Source of the DNA: an uncultured Lachnospiraceae bacterium
GTDB taxonomy: Bacteria; Bacillota; Clostridia; Lachnospirales; Lachnospiraceae
Length of the DNA stretch: 34,710 nt
Assembly (NCBI GenBank): GCA_910586715.1
Contig: CAJUJG010000035.1
Location: 1-34,710, forward strand
Direction of reading: 5' to 3'
Part shown: positions 15,954 through 23,800 of the stretch, piece after piece
Position numbering within the stretch: position 1 is the stretch's first letter
Layout of the letters: every line of letters begins with the position of its first letter
The notes under the pieces: model-generated
Databases searched by the model: none
What the model was told of the DNA's origin: nothing
Seen by the model: the letters and a program-made list of their open reading frames with translations, nothing else
Program-made: the position numbers and the translations under genes

Positions 15954-18900
15954 TTAATCTTCATCATTTAATTTTTTCTTTTTGCGTCTCTGTTCTCTCT
16001 TTTCCGCTCTTCTCGCCTTCGCCTCCTGCCGTCCCTGCTTACTCATAATCAGGTAAAAACTTGGCATCAAAAGCAAAATCAAAAGCGTTGAAGTCACAAG
16101 ACCGCCGATAATAATCAGCGCCATTCCCTTCATCATCGCCGCATTCTCGTTTGTCGCAAACACCATCGGTATCATGGAAAGAATTGTCGTGAGCGTCGTC
16201 ATCAAAATCGGTCTTAAACGAATGCTTCCGCTCTCCATAAGCGCTTCGTTTAACGACATTGTCTCCTTTAGCTGGTTTGTCGTATCCACATACAAAATAC
16301 CGTTGTTTACAACAATACCGACAAGCATCAGCACACCCATAAGAGACGTCATGTTGAGCGTGGAGCCTGTGATAAACAAGAGGAAAAACGAACCGATTAA
16401 GCTAAACGGAATACTCATCATAACCATCGCCGAAAACCGGGGCGATTCAAACTGCATCGCCATAACAAGGAAAATCAGAAATACTGCCGCCGCAATTGCT
16501 TTTCCGATTGCGGCGAACTCTTCGAGCATCATCTCCTGCATCATCGCTTCCGTCTGGCTCACACCCTCCGGGAATTCACCGTTTTCGATTGCCTCACTGA
16601 CCGCCGCATAAATTGCGCTCTGTGCCGTAAATTTCGAAGCGTCCGTCGTGTATGCGACAATGGAAACCTGATATTTTCCGTCGTTTCGAATCAAGGTTTC
16701 CGGCATATCGGAATACACTGCCTGCGCCACATCGCCTACGGTAATCGCCGTGCCTCGTCCCGTAGTAAGTTCCAGCGTCATCAAGTCGTTCATCGCAGTA
16801 TAAGTACCCTCAGGGAACTCAAGCATTACGGAATATTCGTCCGTGTCAATGTTCATTTTCATGGCTTCTTTACCGCTGCTTGCGCTGTACATTTCGCCCG
16901 CCACCTGAACCGGAGTCAAGCCTACGTCCATACATTTGAGCGCGTCAATCTTAATCTTTGCCTGCGACGCGTCGGAGCCGACACTGTTTGCCGTTTTAAT
17001 AACACCCGGTACTGAAAGCATCATGCCCTCAACCTGCTTAGAAGCCACGCGCAAATCTTCAATGTCATCACCGCTTAAATCAATCTGCGTGGTCGAGCCG
17101 ACGCTCATGCCGGACATGCCGCTGCCGCCCGCCTCCACGGTGATACTCATGTTCGTATAATCTTTTAACAGCTGATTGTATTCATCGACAAGCTCACTGA
17201 TACTCATACCGCAGTCATCTGCGGGATACGCGGAGATACTTGCCTCCGAACCGCTGATATTTAGGCTGCAGCTCTCAAAATGCGGATCGTCAATAATCAT
17301 CTGCTCAATTTTCTGAACATCCTCGTCAATCAGCTCAATCCGCGTTCCGCTGCGCTGCGAAATCGTAATGCTCACGCTGTCGATACCGGTTGCTGACATC
17401 AGCTCGGAGTCAAGCTGACCCGCAAGGAAAAACGAAAGCACCAAAAGCCCTATTGACACAAGCATAACCGTCTTTTTCTTGAGCATAATCTTACCAAGCA
17501 GCCACTTATAGCCGTTCCCCACTTTTGCCAAAATGCGGTTTGCCAAAATATTCTTTTTCTCCTTTGGCTTATATTTCCAAAAGAAAATCGGAATTAACGT
17601 AATTGCCACAACCAGCGAAGAAAGCATTGCGATGATAATCGTATAGCCAAGCTGCGAAAACATTTGACCCGAAAGCCCTTTCATCATAGCCAGCGGCAGA
17701 TAAACGACAACCGTCGTAATCGTCGACGCCGTAACGGAGTTTGCCACCACTTTCGTACCTTCAAGCGCCGCCTCCTTAAAATCAGGCTTCCTGTCCTTTA
17801 AGCGAAAACAGCTCTCCAAAACGACAATGGAAGAGTCCACCATCATACCGATTGCGATAACGAGGGAACCCATTGTCACCACGTTGAGCGAAAAGCCTGC
17901 AAAACTCATAAAAATCAGGGTTGCAAGCAGTGAAATCGGCATGGAGCTTCCGACAATCAGGCTCGCCTTAAAGTCCCCGAAAAAGATAAACAATACAAGC
18001 ATGGAGAATACAACACCAAGAATCAGTGTTTCTCCTACGGAACTCAGCGACGATATAATACTTTCCGAAGCATCATAGGAAATGTCAATCTGAATAGCAG
18101 GATTTTTTGCCGCCGCCTTTTCTACAACCGCCTTGACCGCATTCGATACGTCCACCGTGCCTGCGCTCTGTGCCTTGGAAATGCTGACACTGATACTCTC
18201 CGTGCCATTGTAACGGCTGATACTGTCGTTTGGCGACGTCGCCATCGATACGGTCGCCACATCGGAAAGGCGGATTACCTGCCCTTTGTTCGTAATCAGC
18301 GGCACATTCTGCAAATCCATCAGCGTTTCCGGCTTTGAGGAAGCCGAGGTGCTGATGTCCTGCCTGCCCTGTTCTACTGTTCCGACAGGGATTGTAAAGT
18401 CCGTCGTTGAAATATACGTTGCAATATTCGACATGGTCATGCCGTACTGCTGCAGCTTTTCCTTGTGCAGTGTAATGCTGATATACTGCGACTCGCCGCC
18501 CGAAACCGAAACGTCCGCAATGTCCGCGATACGGTCAAGCTCCGGTTCAATCTCCTCCTCCACAAAGGCAAGTACATCCACATCCGCCGTCGAGGTAACG
18601 GAAAGCGTTATCACCGGCATCGCATTCATGTTCATTTCCACAATCACCGGGTCCTGCGCATCATCAGGAAGCTGCAAAGACGCTGTATCCAGCGCGCTTC
18701 GTAAATCCGAATACGCTTCGCTCGTGTCCACGCCGTAATCGTATGTAAACATTACCATAGAAAAGTTCGCCGATGACTGTGACGTAATCGAATCCACGCC
18801 GGAAAGCGTTTTTCCCGTATCCTCAATCACCTTTGTCACAAGCTCTTCCGTTGTCTCCGGGTCGCCGCCCTGATAGACGGTCATGACAAAGAGCATGGGC

Positions 18901-19031
18901 ATTTCCATGTCGGGCGTCAGCTCCAGTTTAAATCCAAGTACCGAGCTGATACCGAACACGACAAGCGCAAGAACGATTAAAAGTGCCGACACTGGTCTTT
19001 TGAGCGCAAGTTTTGTCAGGGAATTTATCAT
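15954..19031 (-). CDS. RND-family efflux transporter (AcrB/HAE-like)
   Basis: A 1025-residue inner-membrane, proton-driven exporter. It has the RND plan: one N-terminal helix, a large outer loop starting ELTPDMEMPMLFV, a cluster of helices, a repeat of this plan, and a lysine/arginine-rich tail. The PDMEMP and GG-containing outer segments are typical of Firmicute members related to SwrC. In the fourth helix the family's paired aspartates read GMMVDSSIVVLES, so D399 is kept and the second position is serine. The gene starts 14 nt after the adaptor gene and is ended by a hairpin. No outer-membrane channel is expected or found. The substrate cannot be assigned; drugs, lipids and peptides are all known for relatives. 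Confidence 0.93.
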   Translation of the reverse strand: MINSLTKLALKRPVSALLIVLALVVFGISSVLGFKLELTPDMEMPMLFVMTVYQGGDPETTEELVTKVIEDTGKTLSGVDSITSQSSANFSMVMFTYDYGVDTSEAYSDLRSALDTASLQLPDDAQDPVIVEMNMNAMPVITLSVTSTADVDVLAFVEEEIEPELDRIADIADVSVSGGESQYISITLHKEKLQQYGMTMSNIATYISTTDFTIPVGTVEQGRQDISTSASSKPETLMDLQNVPLITNKGQVIRLSDVATVSMATSPNDSISRYNGTESISVSISKAQSAGTVDVSNAVKAVVEKAAAKNPAIQIDISYDASESIISSLSSVGETLILGVVFSMLVLFIFFGDFKASLIVGSSMPISLLATLIFMSFAGFSLNVVTMGSLVIAIGMMVDSSIVVLESCFRLKDRKPDFKEAALEGTKVVANSVTASTITTVVVYLPLAMMKGLSGQMFSQLGYTIIIAMLSSLVVAITLIPIFFWKYKPKEKKNILANRILAKVGNGYKWLLGKIMLKKKTVMLVSIGLLVLSFFLAGQLDSELMSATGIDSVSITISQRSGTRIELIDEDVQKIEQMIIDDPHFESCSLNISGSEASISAYPADDCGMSISELVDEYNQLLKDYTNMSITVEAGGSGMSGMSVGSTTQIDLSGDDIEDLRVASKQVEGMMLSVPGVIKTANSVGSDASQAKIKIDALKCMDVGLTPVQVAGEMYSASSGKEAMKMNIDTDEYSVMLEFPEGTYTAMNDLMTLELTTGRGTAITVGDVAQAVYSDMPETLIRNDGKYQVSIVAYTTDASKFTAQSAIYAAVSEAIENGEFPEGVSQTEAMMQEMMLEEFAAIGKAIAAAVFLIFLVMAMQFESPRFSAMVMMSIPFSLIGSFFLLFITGSTLNMTSLMGVLMLVGIVVNNGILYVDTTNQLKETMSLNEALMESGSIRLRPILMTTLTTILSMIPMVFATNENAAMMKGMALIIIGGLVTSTLLILLLMPSFYLIMSKQGRQEAKARRAEKREQRRKKKKLNDED

Positions 19032-19045
19032 TTACCAGTCGCCTC

Positions 19046-20515
19046 CTATTCTTTCGCCGCCGTAATAATGGACACATCCACACCGTCGCGCAGCTGGGCA
19101 GACCATGTCGTAATCAGCATATCCGTTCCCGAAAGCCCCTCGCTGATTACAATGCGCTGCGTGTCGTAAAGTCCCGTGGTGACATAAGTTTTCTTTGCCT
19201 TGCCGTCCACAACCGTATATACATAGGCCTCCATACCGTCATAATAGACTGATTCATATGGCACAATCACCGCGTTGTTTTCATGATAGGTATCCGTCGT
19301 GACAGTTGCCTTCGTGCCCGAAAGCAATGCCGATGTATCGCCGCCCACACTCGCCTTTACTTTAAATAATCCTGTCGCCTGATCAATTGCGGTACCGATT
19401 TCAATAATTTCACCCGTATACTGCGTTCCGTCCTTTTCCACGCTCACGCTCTGTCCTGTGGCAAACGTATTTCGAATGTCTTCGCTCACATAGAATGTGG
19501 CAGTCATCGTATTTTTGTTCGAAATCACAAATGCCGGATTGCTTGAGGTCGCAAAATCATGTTCATCCACATTGACAGTCTCTATCACGCCGGAAATCGT
19601 CGCCGTAATCGTATATGCGTCAAGGCTCTCCTTCGCCTGTTCAATGCCAAGCTGCGCCGCCGCAATGCCGTTCTGCGACACTTTTTTCTGCTCCTCACGC
19701 AGCTCACCGTTGCTTAGATTGCTTGACGTAACCGCCTGACTGTAAGTATTATATGTACTGTCAATATTTTTCTGCAGCGTATCGATTGTCTCCTCAAGCT
19801 GGTCAATCGCCTGTTTATACGCCGAAATCTTTCCTTCCGTCGTTCCGACCTTTGCCGCCGCGCTTTGATAACGCGCCATAACCTTCGCGTACTCCGCCGC
19901 TTCTTTCGGGTTGGTCTGATCGTAATTGTCCTCGGCGTAGTCCTTAATCTCATCGACATCATTGGTGAAGTCGTACTCTTCCTTTAAATGGTCAAGCTCC
20001 GCCTCCTCGTCTTTTAACATATCCTTATAATACTGCAGGTTATCCATTGCATCGGCAAGTTTTTCCTGCAGGCTTTCCACACCGTCAGACGCCTGGTTTA
20101 GATTGCTGTCCGTCTGCATATCATTAATCGTTGTCGCCGCATCTCCGTAGGAAAGATTGTATGCGTGCTGTGCATTATCTAACTGGAGCTGCGCATTGTC
20201 AAGCTGAAGCTGCGCCATCGTATCGTCAAGCACGGCAAGCACGTCGCCTTCCTGCACGACATCGCCCGCCTCGACATTGACCGAAAGCACCTCCGCCGTT
20301 GTTTTTGGTATGACATACACCGACTCGTCGGGGCTGATTGTCGCAATAAAACTGTTCGAGAGCTTCAGGCTTCCAATTTCAGGGTTCGACGCCTCAACTG
20401 ACGCTACATCTGCCGCAGTCTCCTCCGCGACCTGCTCGCCGCCGCAGCCCCAAAGGGAAAGTGACGAAATGGCAGTACACAGGAGAATTGCCAGTTTTTT
20501 CTGTCTGTTTTTCAT
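19046..20515 (-). CDS. RND efflux periplasmic-adaptor-like lipoprotein (HlyD family)
   Basis: A 489-residue membrane fusion protein. The N terminus is a lipoprotein signal with the lipobox LWGC (C24). Next come a lipoyl/barrel-sandwich half with VNVEAGDVVQEGDVLAVLD (about 80-95), a long coiled-coil hairpin of about 170 residues rich in Gln, Glu, Lys and Asp, the second lipoyl half (ISGVIETVNVDEHD), and beta-barrel and membrane-proximal domains ending near the C terminus. It should sit outside the membrane and couple to the pump encoded 14 nt downstream. The hairpin is long for a Gram-positive member. GAGAGGAG precedes the ATG. The promoter must lie in the 250-nt divergent gap shared with the secreted protein gene. 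Confidence 0.92.
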   Translation of the reverse strand: MKNRQKKLAILLCTAISSLSLWGCGGEQVAEETAADVASVEASNPEIGSLKLSNSFIATISPDESVYVIPKTTAEVLSVNVEAGDVVQEGDVLAVLDDTMAQLQLDNAQLQLDNAQHAYNLSYGDAATTINDMQTDSNLNQASDGVESLQEKLADAMDNLQYYKDMLKDEEAELDHLKEEYDFTNDVDEIKDYAEDNYDQTNPKEAAEYAKVMARYQSAAAKVGTTEGKISAYKQAIDQLEETIDTLQKNIDSTYNTYSQAVTSSNLSNGELREEQKKVSQNGIAAAQLGIEQAKESLDAYTITATISGVIETVNVDEHDFATSSNPAFVISNKNTMTATFYVSEDIRNTFATGQSVSVEKDGTQYTGEIIEIGTAIDQATGLFKVKASVGGDTSALLSGTKATVTTDTYHENNAVIVPYESVYYDGMEAYVYTVVDGKAKKTYVTTGLYDTQRIVISEGLSGTDMLITTWSAQLRDGVDVSIITAAKE

Positions 20516-20679
20516 AATTGCTCCTCTCTCATAAAAATGTTTTCATCTGCTATCATATACTTTTTTTTTCAATTAGGAAAGTACAAATTTCATTTGTTAA
20601 TTTTTCTTTTATACTTTTTGCAAAACCCTTACATCTTTATGAAATAAATGGAAATAATATAAACTTTTTATAATTTGAC

Positions 20680-20707
20680 TTGTTATTTCATCAGGTTTCT
20701 TTATAAT
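20680..20707 (+). promoter_or_regulatory. candidate sigma-A promoter of the secreted-protein gene
   Basis: TTGTTA and TATAAT are 16 nt apart, about 58 nt upstream of the ATG, in a very AT-rich divergent intergenic region (20516-20765). A TTGACT five bases further upstream is too far (21 nt) for a standard pair. Confidence 0.5.
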
Positions 20708-20765
20708 ATAATGCAGTAATTACATATTTTATATTGATACATTTTTAACAATAAGGAGATTATTT

Positions 20766-21470
20766 ATGAAAAACAGATTCAAAAGATTGATTTGTGCGAC
20801 GCTAAGCGCCGCATTCATGGTATCTGCAATAAGCGCCATGCCTGCCGCAGAGGTTTTGGCAAAAGAAAGCATCGGAAACGGCGTGATTTTATCGGAAGAC
20901 GCGATTACCTTATCAGAAAACGGCGCCGCTACGTTTACCGCAGCGTTAGGCGAAGGATTTGACGCGTCAAGGCTTGCCTGCGTCGTCGCAGACCCCAATG
21001 TCGCCACGGTCACACCGGTTGCATATACCGGAAACGTCGCTGCCTTTCAGGTAAATTATGTCGGACTCGGCTCAACGGTTGCCGCAGTCGTTCATATGGA
21101 CAATCCTGCCGTAGTTGCCTATACGACCATCAACGCGTCGTCGGTAATTATGAACGTTCCCGCAAAGCTTGGCGCGGACAAAAAGAATTACTGTGAACTG
21201 GTGAGCTACGAATTTGTTCCGTATGATTTTACGTATGCGGATTATCAGGATTACAAAAGCACCTTAAAGCTTCAGTTTAAGTGCACGTCCTATCGGGACG
21301 AGGATTTCAGGAAATGGGGCTGCTACGGATATTTCCGTGATGCGGCGGGAAATATCCTCTCAAAAGTCAGATTATATGCGGGCGCGCTTTCCGTAGGAAG
21401 AACCTACAAAGGGGAATTCAACGTGCCGGCAAATGCGGTCAGCTTTACATTGGAAGGTTTTTCAAATTAG
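20766..21470 (+). CDS. secreted protein of unknown function
   Basis: A 234-residue protein with a clear Sec signal peptide: basic MKNRFKRL, a hydrophobic core, and likely cleavage after AAEVLA (about residue 32). The mature part seems to have two beta-rich sections. Residues about 38-125 read like a bacterial Ig-type domain (ITLSENGAATFTAAL, then VADPNVATVTPVAYTGN). Residues about 135-234 contain two cysteine-bearing strands (LQFKCTSYRDEDFRKWGCYG) and a final FTLEGFSN. I do not recognise a family. There is no LPXTG motif, choline repeat or SLH domain, so it is probably released. AAGGAG lies 7 nt before the ATG. It stands alone and is transcribed away from the efflux operon. Confidence 0.75.
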   Translation: MKNRFKRLICATLSAAFMVSAISAMPAAEVLAKESIGNGVILSEDAITLSENGAATFTAALGEGFDASRLACVVADPNVATVTPVAYTGNVAAFQVNYVGLGSTVAAVVHMDNPAVVAYTTINASSVIMNVPAKLGADKKNYCELVSYEFVPYDFTYADYQDYKSTLKLQFKCTSYRDEDFRKWGCYGYFRDAAGNILSKVRLYAGALSVGRTYKGEFNVPANAVSFTLEGFSN

Positions 21471-21478
21471 GGTTGTTA

Positions 21479-21517
21479 ATATTACATTAGGGGGATTTTA
21501 TCCCCCTAATGTAATAT
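21479..21517. terminator. perfect 17-bp hairpin at a convergent gene end
   Basis: ATATTACATTAGGGGGA and its exact complement are separated by a 5-nt loop (TTTTA). The left arm follows the secreted-protein stop and the right arm is the last codons of the UppS-like gene. It lacks a strong T run on either side, so termination would rest on the very stable stem. It could serve both convergent genes. Confidence 0.55.
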
Positions 21518-22112
21518 CCTGCTCCTGATACCATTGCAGCGCATCCGTAAATTGCGTTTCCCGAAAATCAGGCCACAGTTCTTTTACAATGTAAAAATCC
21601 GCATAAACAGTCTGAATGGGCAGAAAACCGGATAAACGGCACATGCCTCCCCAGCGGATTACCATATCGACTCTCGGGATTTCACGCGACGCCCAGCCGT
21701 TCTTCATATCCCATTCCCAACCATAATTTACCAAAAAGTTCACTCTTATTGTTTCTTTCCCGCAAACAGGCTCACGCTTTTTGTTTGCATAGGGAAGCAG
21801 TTCCTTTGGAAAACAATGCGAATCCGTATTGCCGATAACATACAACTGGGCGTTTTCCTGTTCGATCATTTGAACAGCCTCAATACATGCTTTCGAAAAC
21901 GCGGCAACCTGCTCTTTCGGGCGTTTGCAGTTATCCACCGTAAAGCCGTAGTAGGTCAGCTCCTGTATGCCGTAATTTTGCGCCGCCCTAAGCAGCCGCA
22001 CCCCCGGATCCAGCCCGTAACCGTAGCCTTCTTCTTTTTTCAGTCCGTTTCCCTTTGCCCAGCGTCTGTTTCCATCCGGAATAATACCGATATGCTTCGG
22101 AATACGTTTCAT
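21498..22112 (-). CDS. short undecaprenyl diphosphate synthase-like protein
   Basis: A 204-residue member of the cis-prenyltransferase (UppS) family, which lengthens isoprenoid diphosphates with cis double bonds. The catalytic N-terminal motif is kept (HIGIIPDGNRRWAKG, with D13). ELTYYGFTVDNCKRPKEQV matches the usual LTLYAFSTENWKRP region, and VIRWGGMCRLSGFLPIQTVY corresponds to the C-terminal substrate-binding block. It is about 40 residues shorter than housekeeping UppS, the E in the usual SGEQR is lost (GGMCR), and YADFY replaces YAELY. The true uppS is usually near rseP or cdsA, so this is probably a paralogue. Start set at the ATG at 22112, with AGGGGG upstream; a longer start at 22163 is less likely. 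The product chain length is unknown. Confidence 0.8.
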   Translation of the reverse strand: MKRIPKHIGIIPDGNRRWAKGNGLKKEEGYGYGLDPGVRLLRAAQNYGIQELTYYGFTVDNCKRPKEQVAAFSKACIEAVQMIEQENAQLYVIGNTDSHCFPKELLPYANKKREPVCGKETIRVNFLVNYGWEWDMKNGWASREIPRVDMVIRWGGMCRLSGFLPIQTVYADFYIVKELWPDFRETQFTDALQWYQEQDITLGG

Positions 22113-22478
22113 ACCAATCCCCCTGACCTTTTTCAAGATGTCCGTTCTGCATATGCAAGTCAAACGGTTTTTATTAATATGACCAAATTTTGGTAATTTA
22201 TACGTTACTGTTCAGACGTCCACCAAAGTAGTGGGAATCATGCGCCAAAATGCTTTCCTTTTAGCATTTTGTGTGCAAAATCTGTTATAATTCACACCTC
22301 AATAGCTTGTATGCCGATAAAAACTGGCGTGAGTGTGAATTGTAACATTTATGCATACAATTACATTATCATTGTTCCTGCATATTGCATCAGCTAAAAG
22401 AAAATGATAAAATATGATGCAGGTGTGATTTTGATACGAATTCACATGAAAATAAAATACAAAAAGGAAAGATGCATT
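22113..22478 (+). other. structured intergenic region upstream of the aminotransferase
   Basis: No gene is seen in these 366 nt between divergent genes. It holds the odd palindrome ACCAAATTTTGGT, a perfect 9-bp hairpin CAAAATGCT/AGCATTTTG (22246-22271), a long-range 13-nt inverted repeat TTATAATTCACAC (22285-22297) with GTGTGAATTGTAA (22333-22345, one mismatch), and a 7-bp repeat AATTGTA/TACAATT just after. An extended -10 (TGTTATAAT, 22283-22291) overlaps the first arm. GTTACTGTTCAG at 22204-22215 resembles the end of the repeat element at 33046-33060. I cannot match this to a riboswitch class. Confidence 0.4.
22385..22413 (+). promoter_or_regulatory. candidate sigma-A promoter of the aminotransferase gene
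   Basis: TTGCAT and TAAAAT are exactly 17 nt apart, placing transcription start near 22420 and leaving a leader of about 60 nt before the ribosome site AAAAGGAAAG. This is the best-spaced pair in the region. Confidence 0.55.
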
Positions 22479-23762
22479 ATGAAAGCATATAAGGACATGA
22501 GCCGTGACGAACTGTTGACGCTGAAAACAGGTTTGGAAGCGGAATTTAAAAAAGCAAAAGAAATGAACCTCTCTCTCAATATGGCGCGCGGAAAGCCGGG
22601 CGCTTCGCAGTTAGCGCTGTCTATGCCGATGCTGGATGTCATCAACAGTCAGGCGGATATGAATACGCTTTTGGGAAACGATACGCGAAATTACGGCGAC
22701 TGGGACGGCATCGGAGAATGCAGAAGGCTGCTTGCCGACATGATCGGCGTTAAAAAAGACAATGTTATCGTATGCGGCAATTCCAGCCTGAACATTATGT
22801 ATGACACGGTCGTACGTTCGATGGTGAAAGGTGTGAATGGTTCCACGCCGTGGTGTAAGCTGGACAAAGTTAAATTTTTATGTCCGGTTCCGGGATATGA
22901 CAGACATTTCAAGATTACAGAGACGTTTGGCATCGAGATGATCAATATACCGATGGACGAAAACGGACCGGATATGGATTTGGTGGAAGAATACGTCAAC
23001 AACGATGATGCCGTAAAGGGCATTTGGTGCGTACCCAAGTATTCCAATCCCACAGGCATCTCCTACTCGGACGAAGTCGTAAAGCGGTTTGCAAACCTGA
23101 AGCCCAAGGCTGAGGACTTCCGCATTTTTTGGGATAATGCGTACTGCATCCATCATATTTATGATGAAATACAGGACGAAATACTAAATATTTTGGACGA
23201 ATGCGAAAAAGCCGGTAATCCGAACATGGTCTACATTTTTGCGTCGACCTCAAAGGTAAGCTTTCCCGGCTCCGGCGTATCCGCGATTGCCACTTCACTG
23301 GAAAACATGGAATATATTCATAAGTTTATGAATGTGCAGATTATCGGACATGATAAGATTAACCAGCTGCGTCACGCAAGATTTTTCAAAAATATTGACG
23401 GCTTAAACGCCCATATGAAAAAACACGCACAGCTTCTTCGCCCGAAGTTTGAGGCGGTGCTCGATACGTTGGATGCAGAGCTTACGGGCTCAGAAATCGG
23501 AAGCTGGGTGAAGCCAAGGGGAGGATATTTTATTTCCTTCAACGCAATGCCCGGCTGCGCAAAGGAAATCGTGGCAAAGTGCAAATCCTTAGGCGTTGTG
23601 CTTACGGGTGCAGGCGCGACCTATCCGTACGGAATTGATCCGGACGATTCTAATATCCGTATCGCCCCGTCCTTCCCGACACCGGAAGAAATGGCAGACG
23701 CTACAAAGATTTTTGTGCTCTGCGTAAAGCTTGTTTCCATAGATAAATTGTTAAATGCATAG
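22479..23762 (+). CDS. aspartate aminotransferase, group Ic (PF12897 type)
   Basis: A 427-residue PLP-dependent aminotransferase of the fold-type I class, resembling the Corynebacterium AspT group. It should exchange aspartate plus 2-oxoglutarate with oxaloacetate plus glutamate. The group's N-terminal signature is clear (LNMARGKPGASQLALSMPM, about 33-51). Also visible are SNPTG (N190), WDNAY (D219), and the PLP-binding lysine in FASTSKVSFPGSG (K259). The region near the C terminus keeps NIRIAPSFP for carboxylate binding. Start at 22479 is chosen for its ribosome site; the open frame begins 75 nt earlier without one. It has its own promoter and a strong terminator, so it is monocistronic. Confidence 0.9.
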   Translation: MKAYKDMSRDELLTLKTGLEAEFKKAKEMNLSLNMARGKPGASQLALSMPMLDVINSQADMNTLLGNDTRNYGDWDGIGECRRLLADMIGVKKDNVIVCGNSSLNIMYDTVVRSMVKGVNGSTPWCKLDKVKFLCPVPGYDRHFKITETFGIEMINIPMDENGPDMDLVEEYVNNDDAVKGIWCVPKYSNPTGISYSDEVVKRFANLKPKAEDFRIFWDNAYCIHHIYDEIQDEILNILDECEKAGNPNMVYIFASTSKVSFPGSGVSAIATSLENMEYIHKFMNVQIIGHDKINQLRHARFFKNIDGLNAHMKKHAQLLRPKFEAVLDTLDAELTGSEIGSWVKPRGGYFISFNAMPGCAKEIVAKCKSLGVVLTGAGATYPYGIDPDDSNIRIAPSFPTPEEMADATKIFVLCVKLVSIDKLLNA

Positions 23763-23765
23763 TTG

Positions 23766-23800
23766 AAAAAACCACCGGTTTCATATCCGGTGGTTTTATT
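23766..23800. terminator. bidirectional rho-independent terminator
   Basis: An 11-bp stem AAAACCACCGG/CCGGTGGTTTT around an 8-nt loop. On the minus strand it is followed by six Ts and starts directly after the recN stop, ending the long housekeeping operon. On the plus strand it follows the aminotransferase stop by a few bases. Confidence 0.92.
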
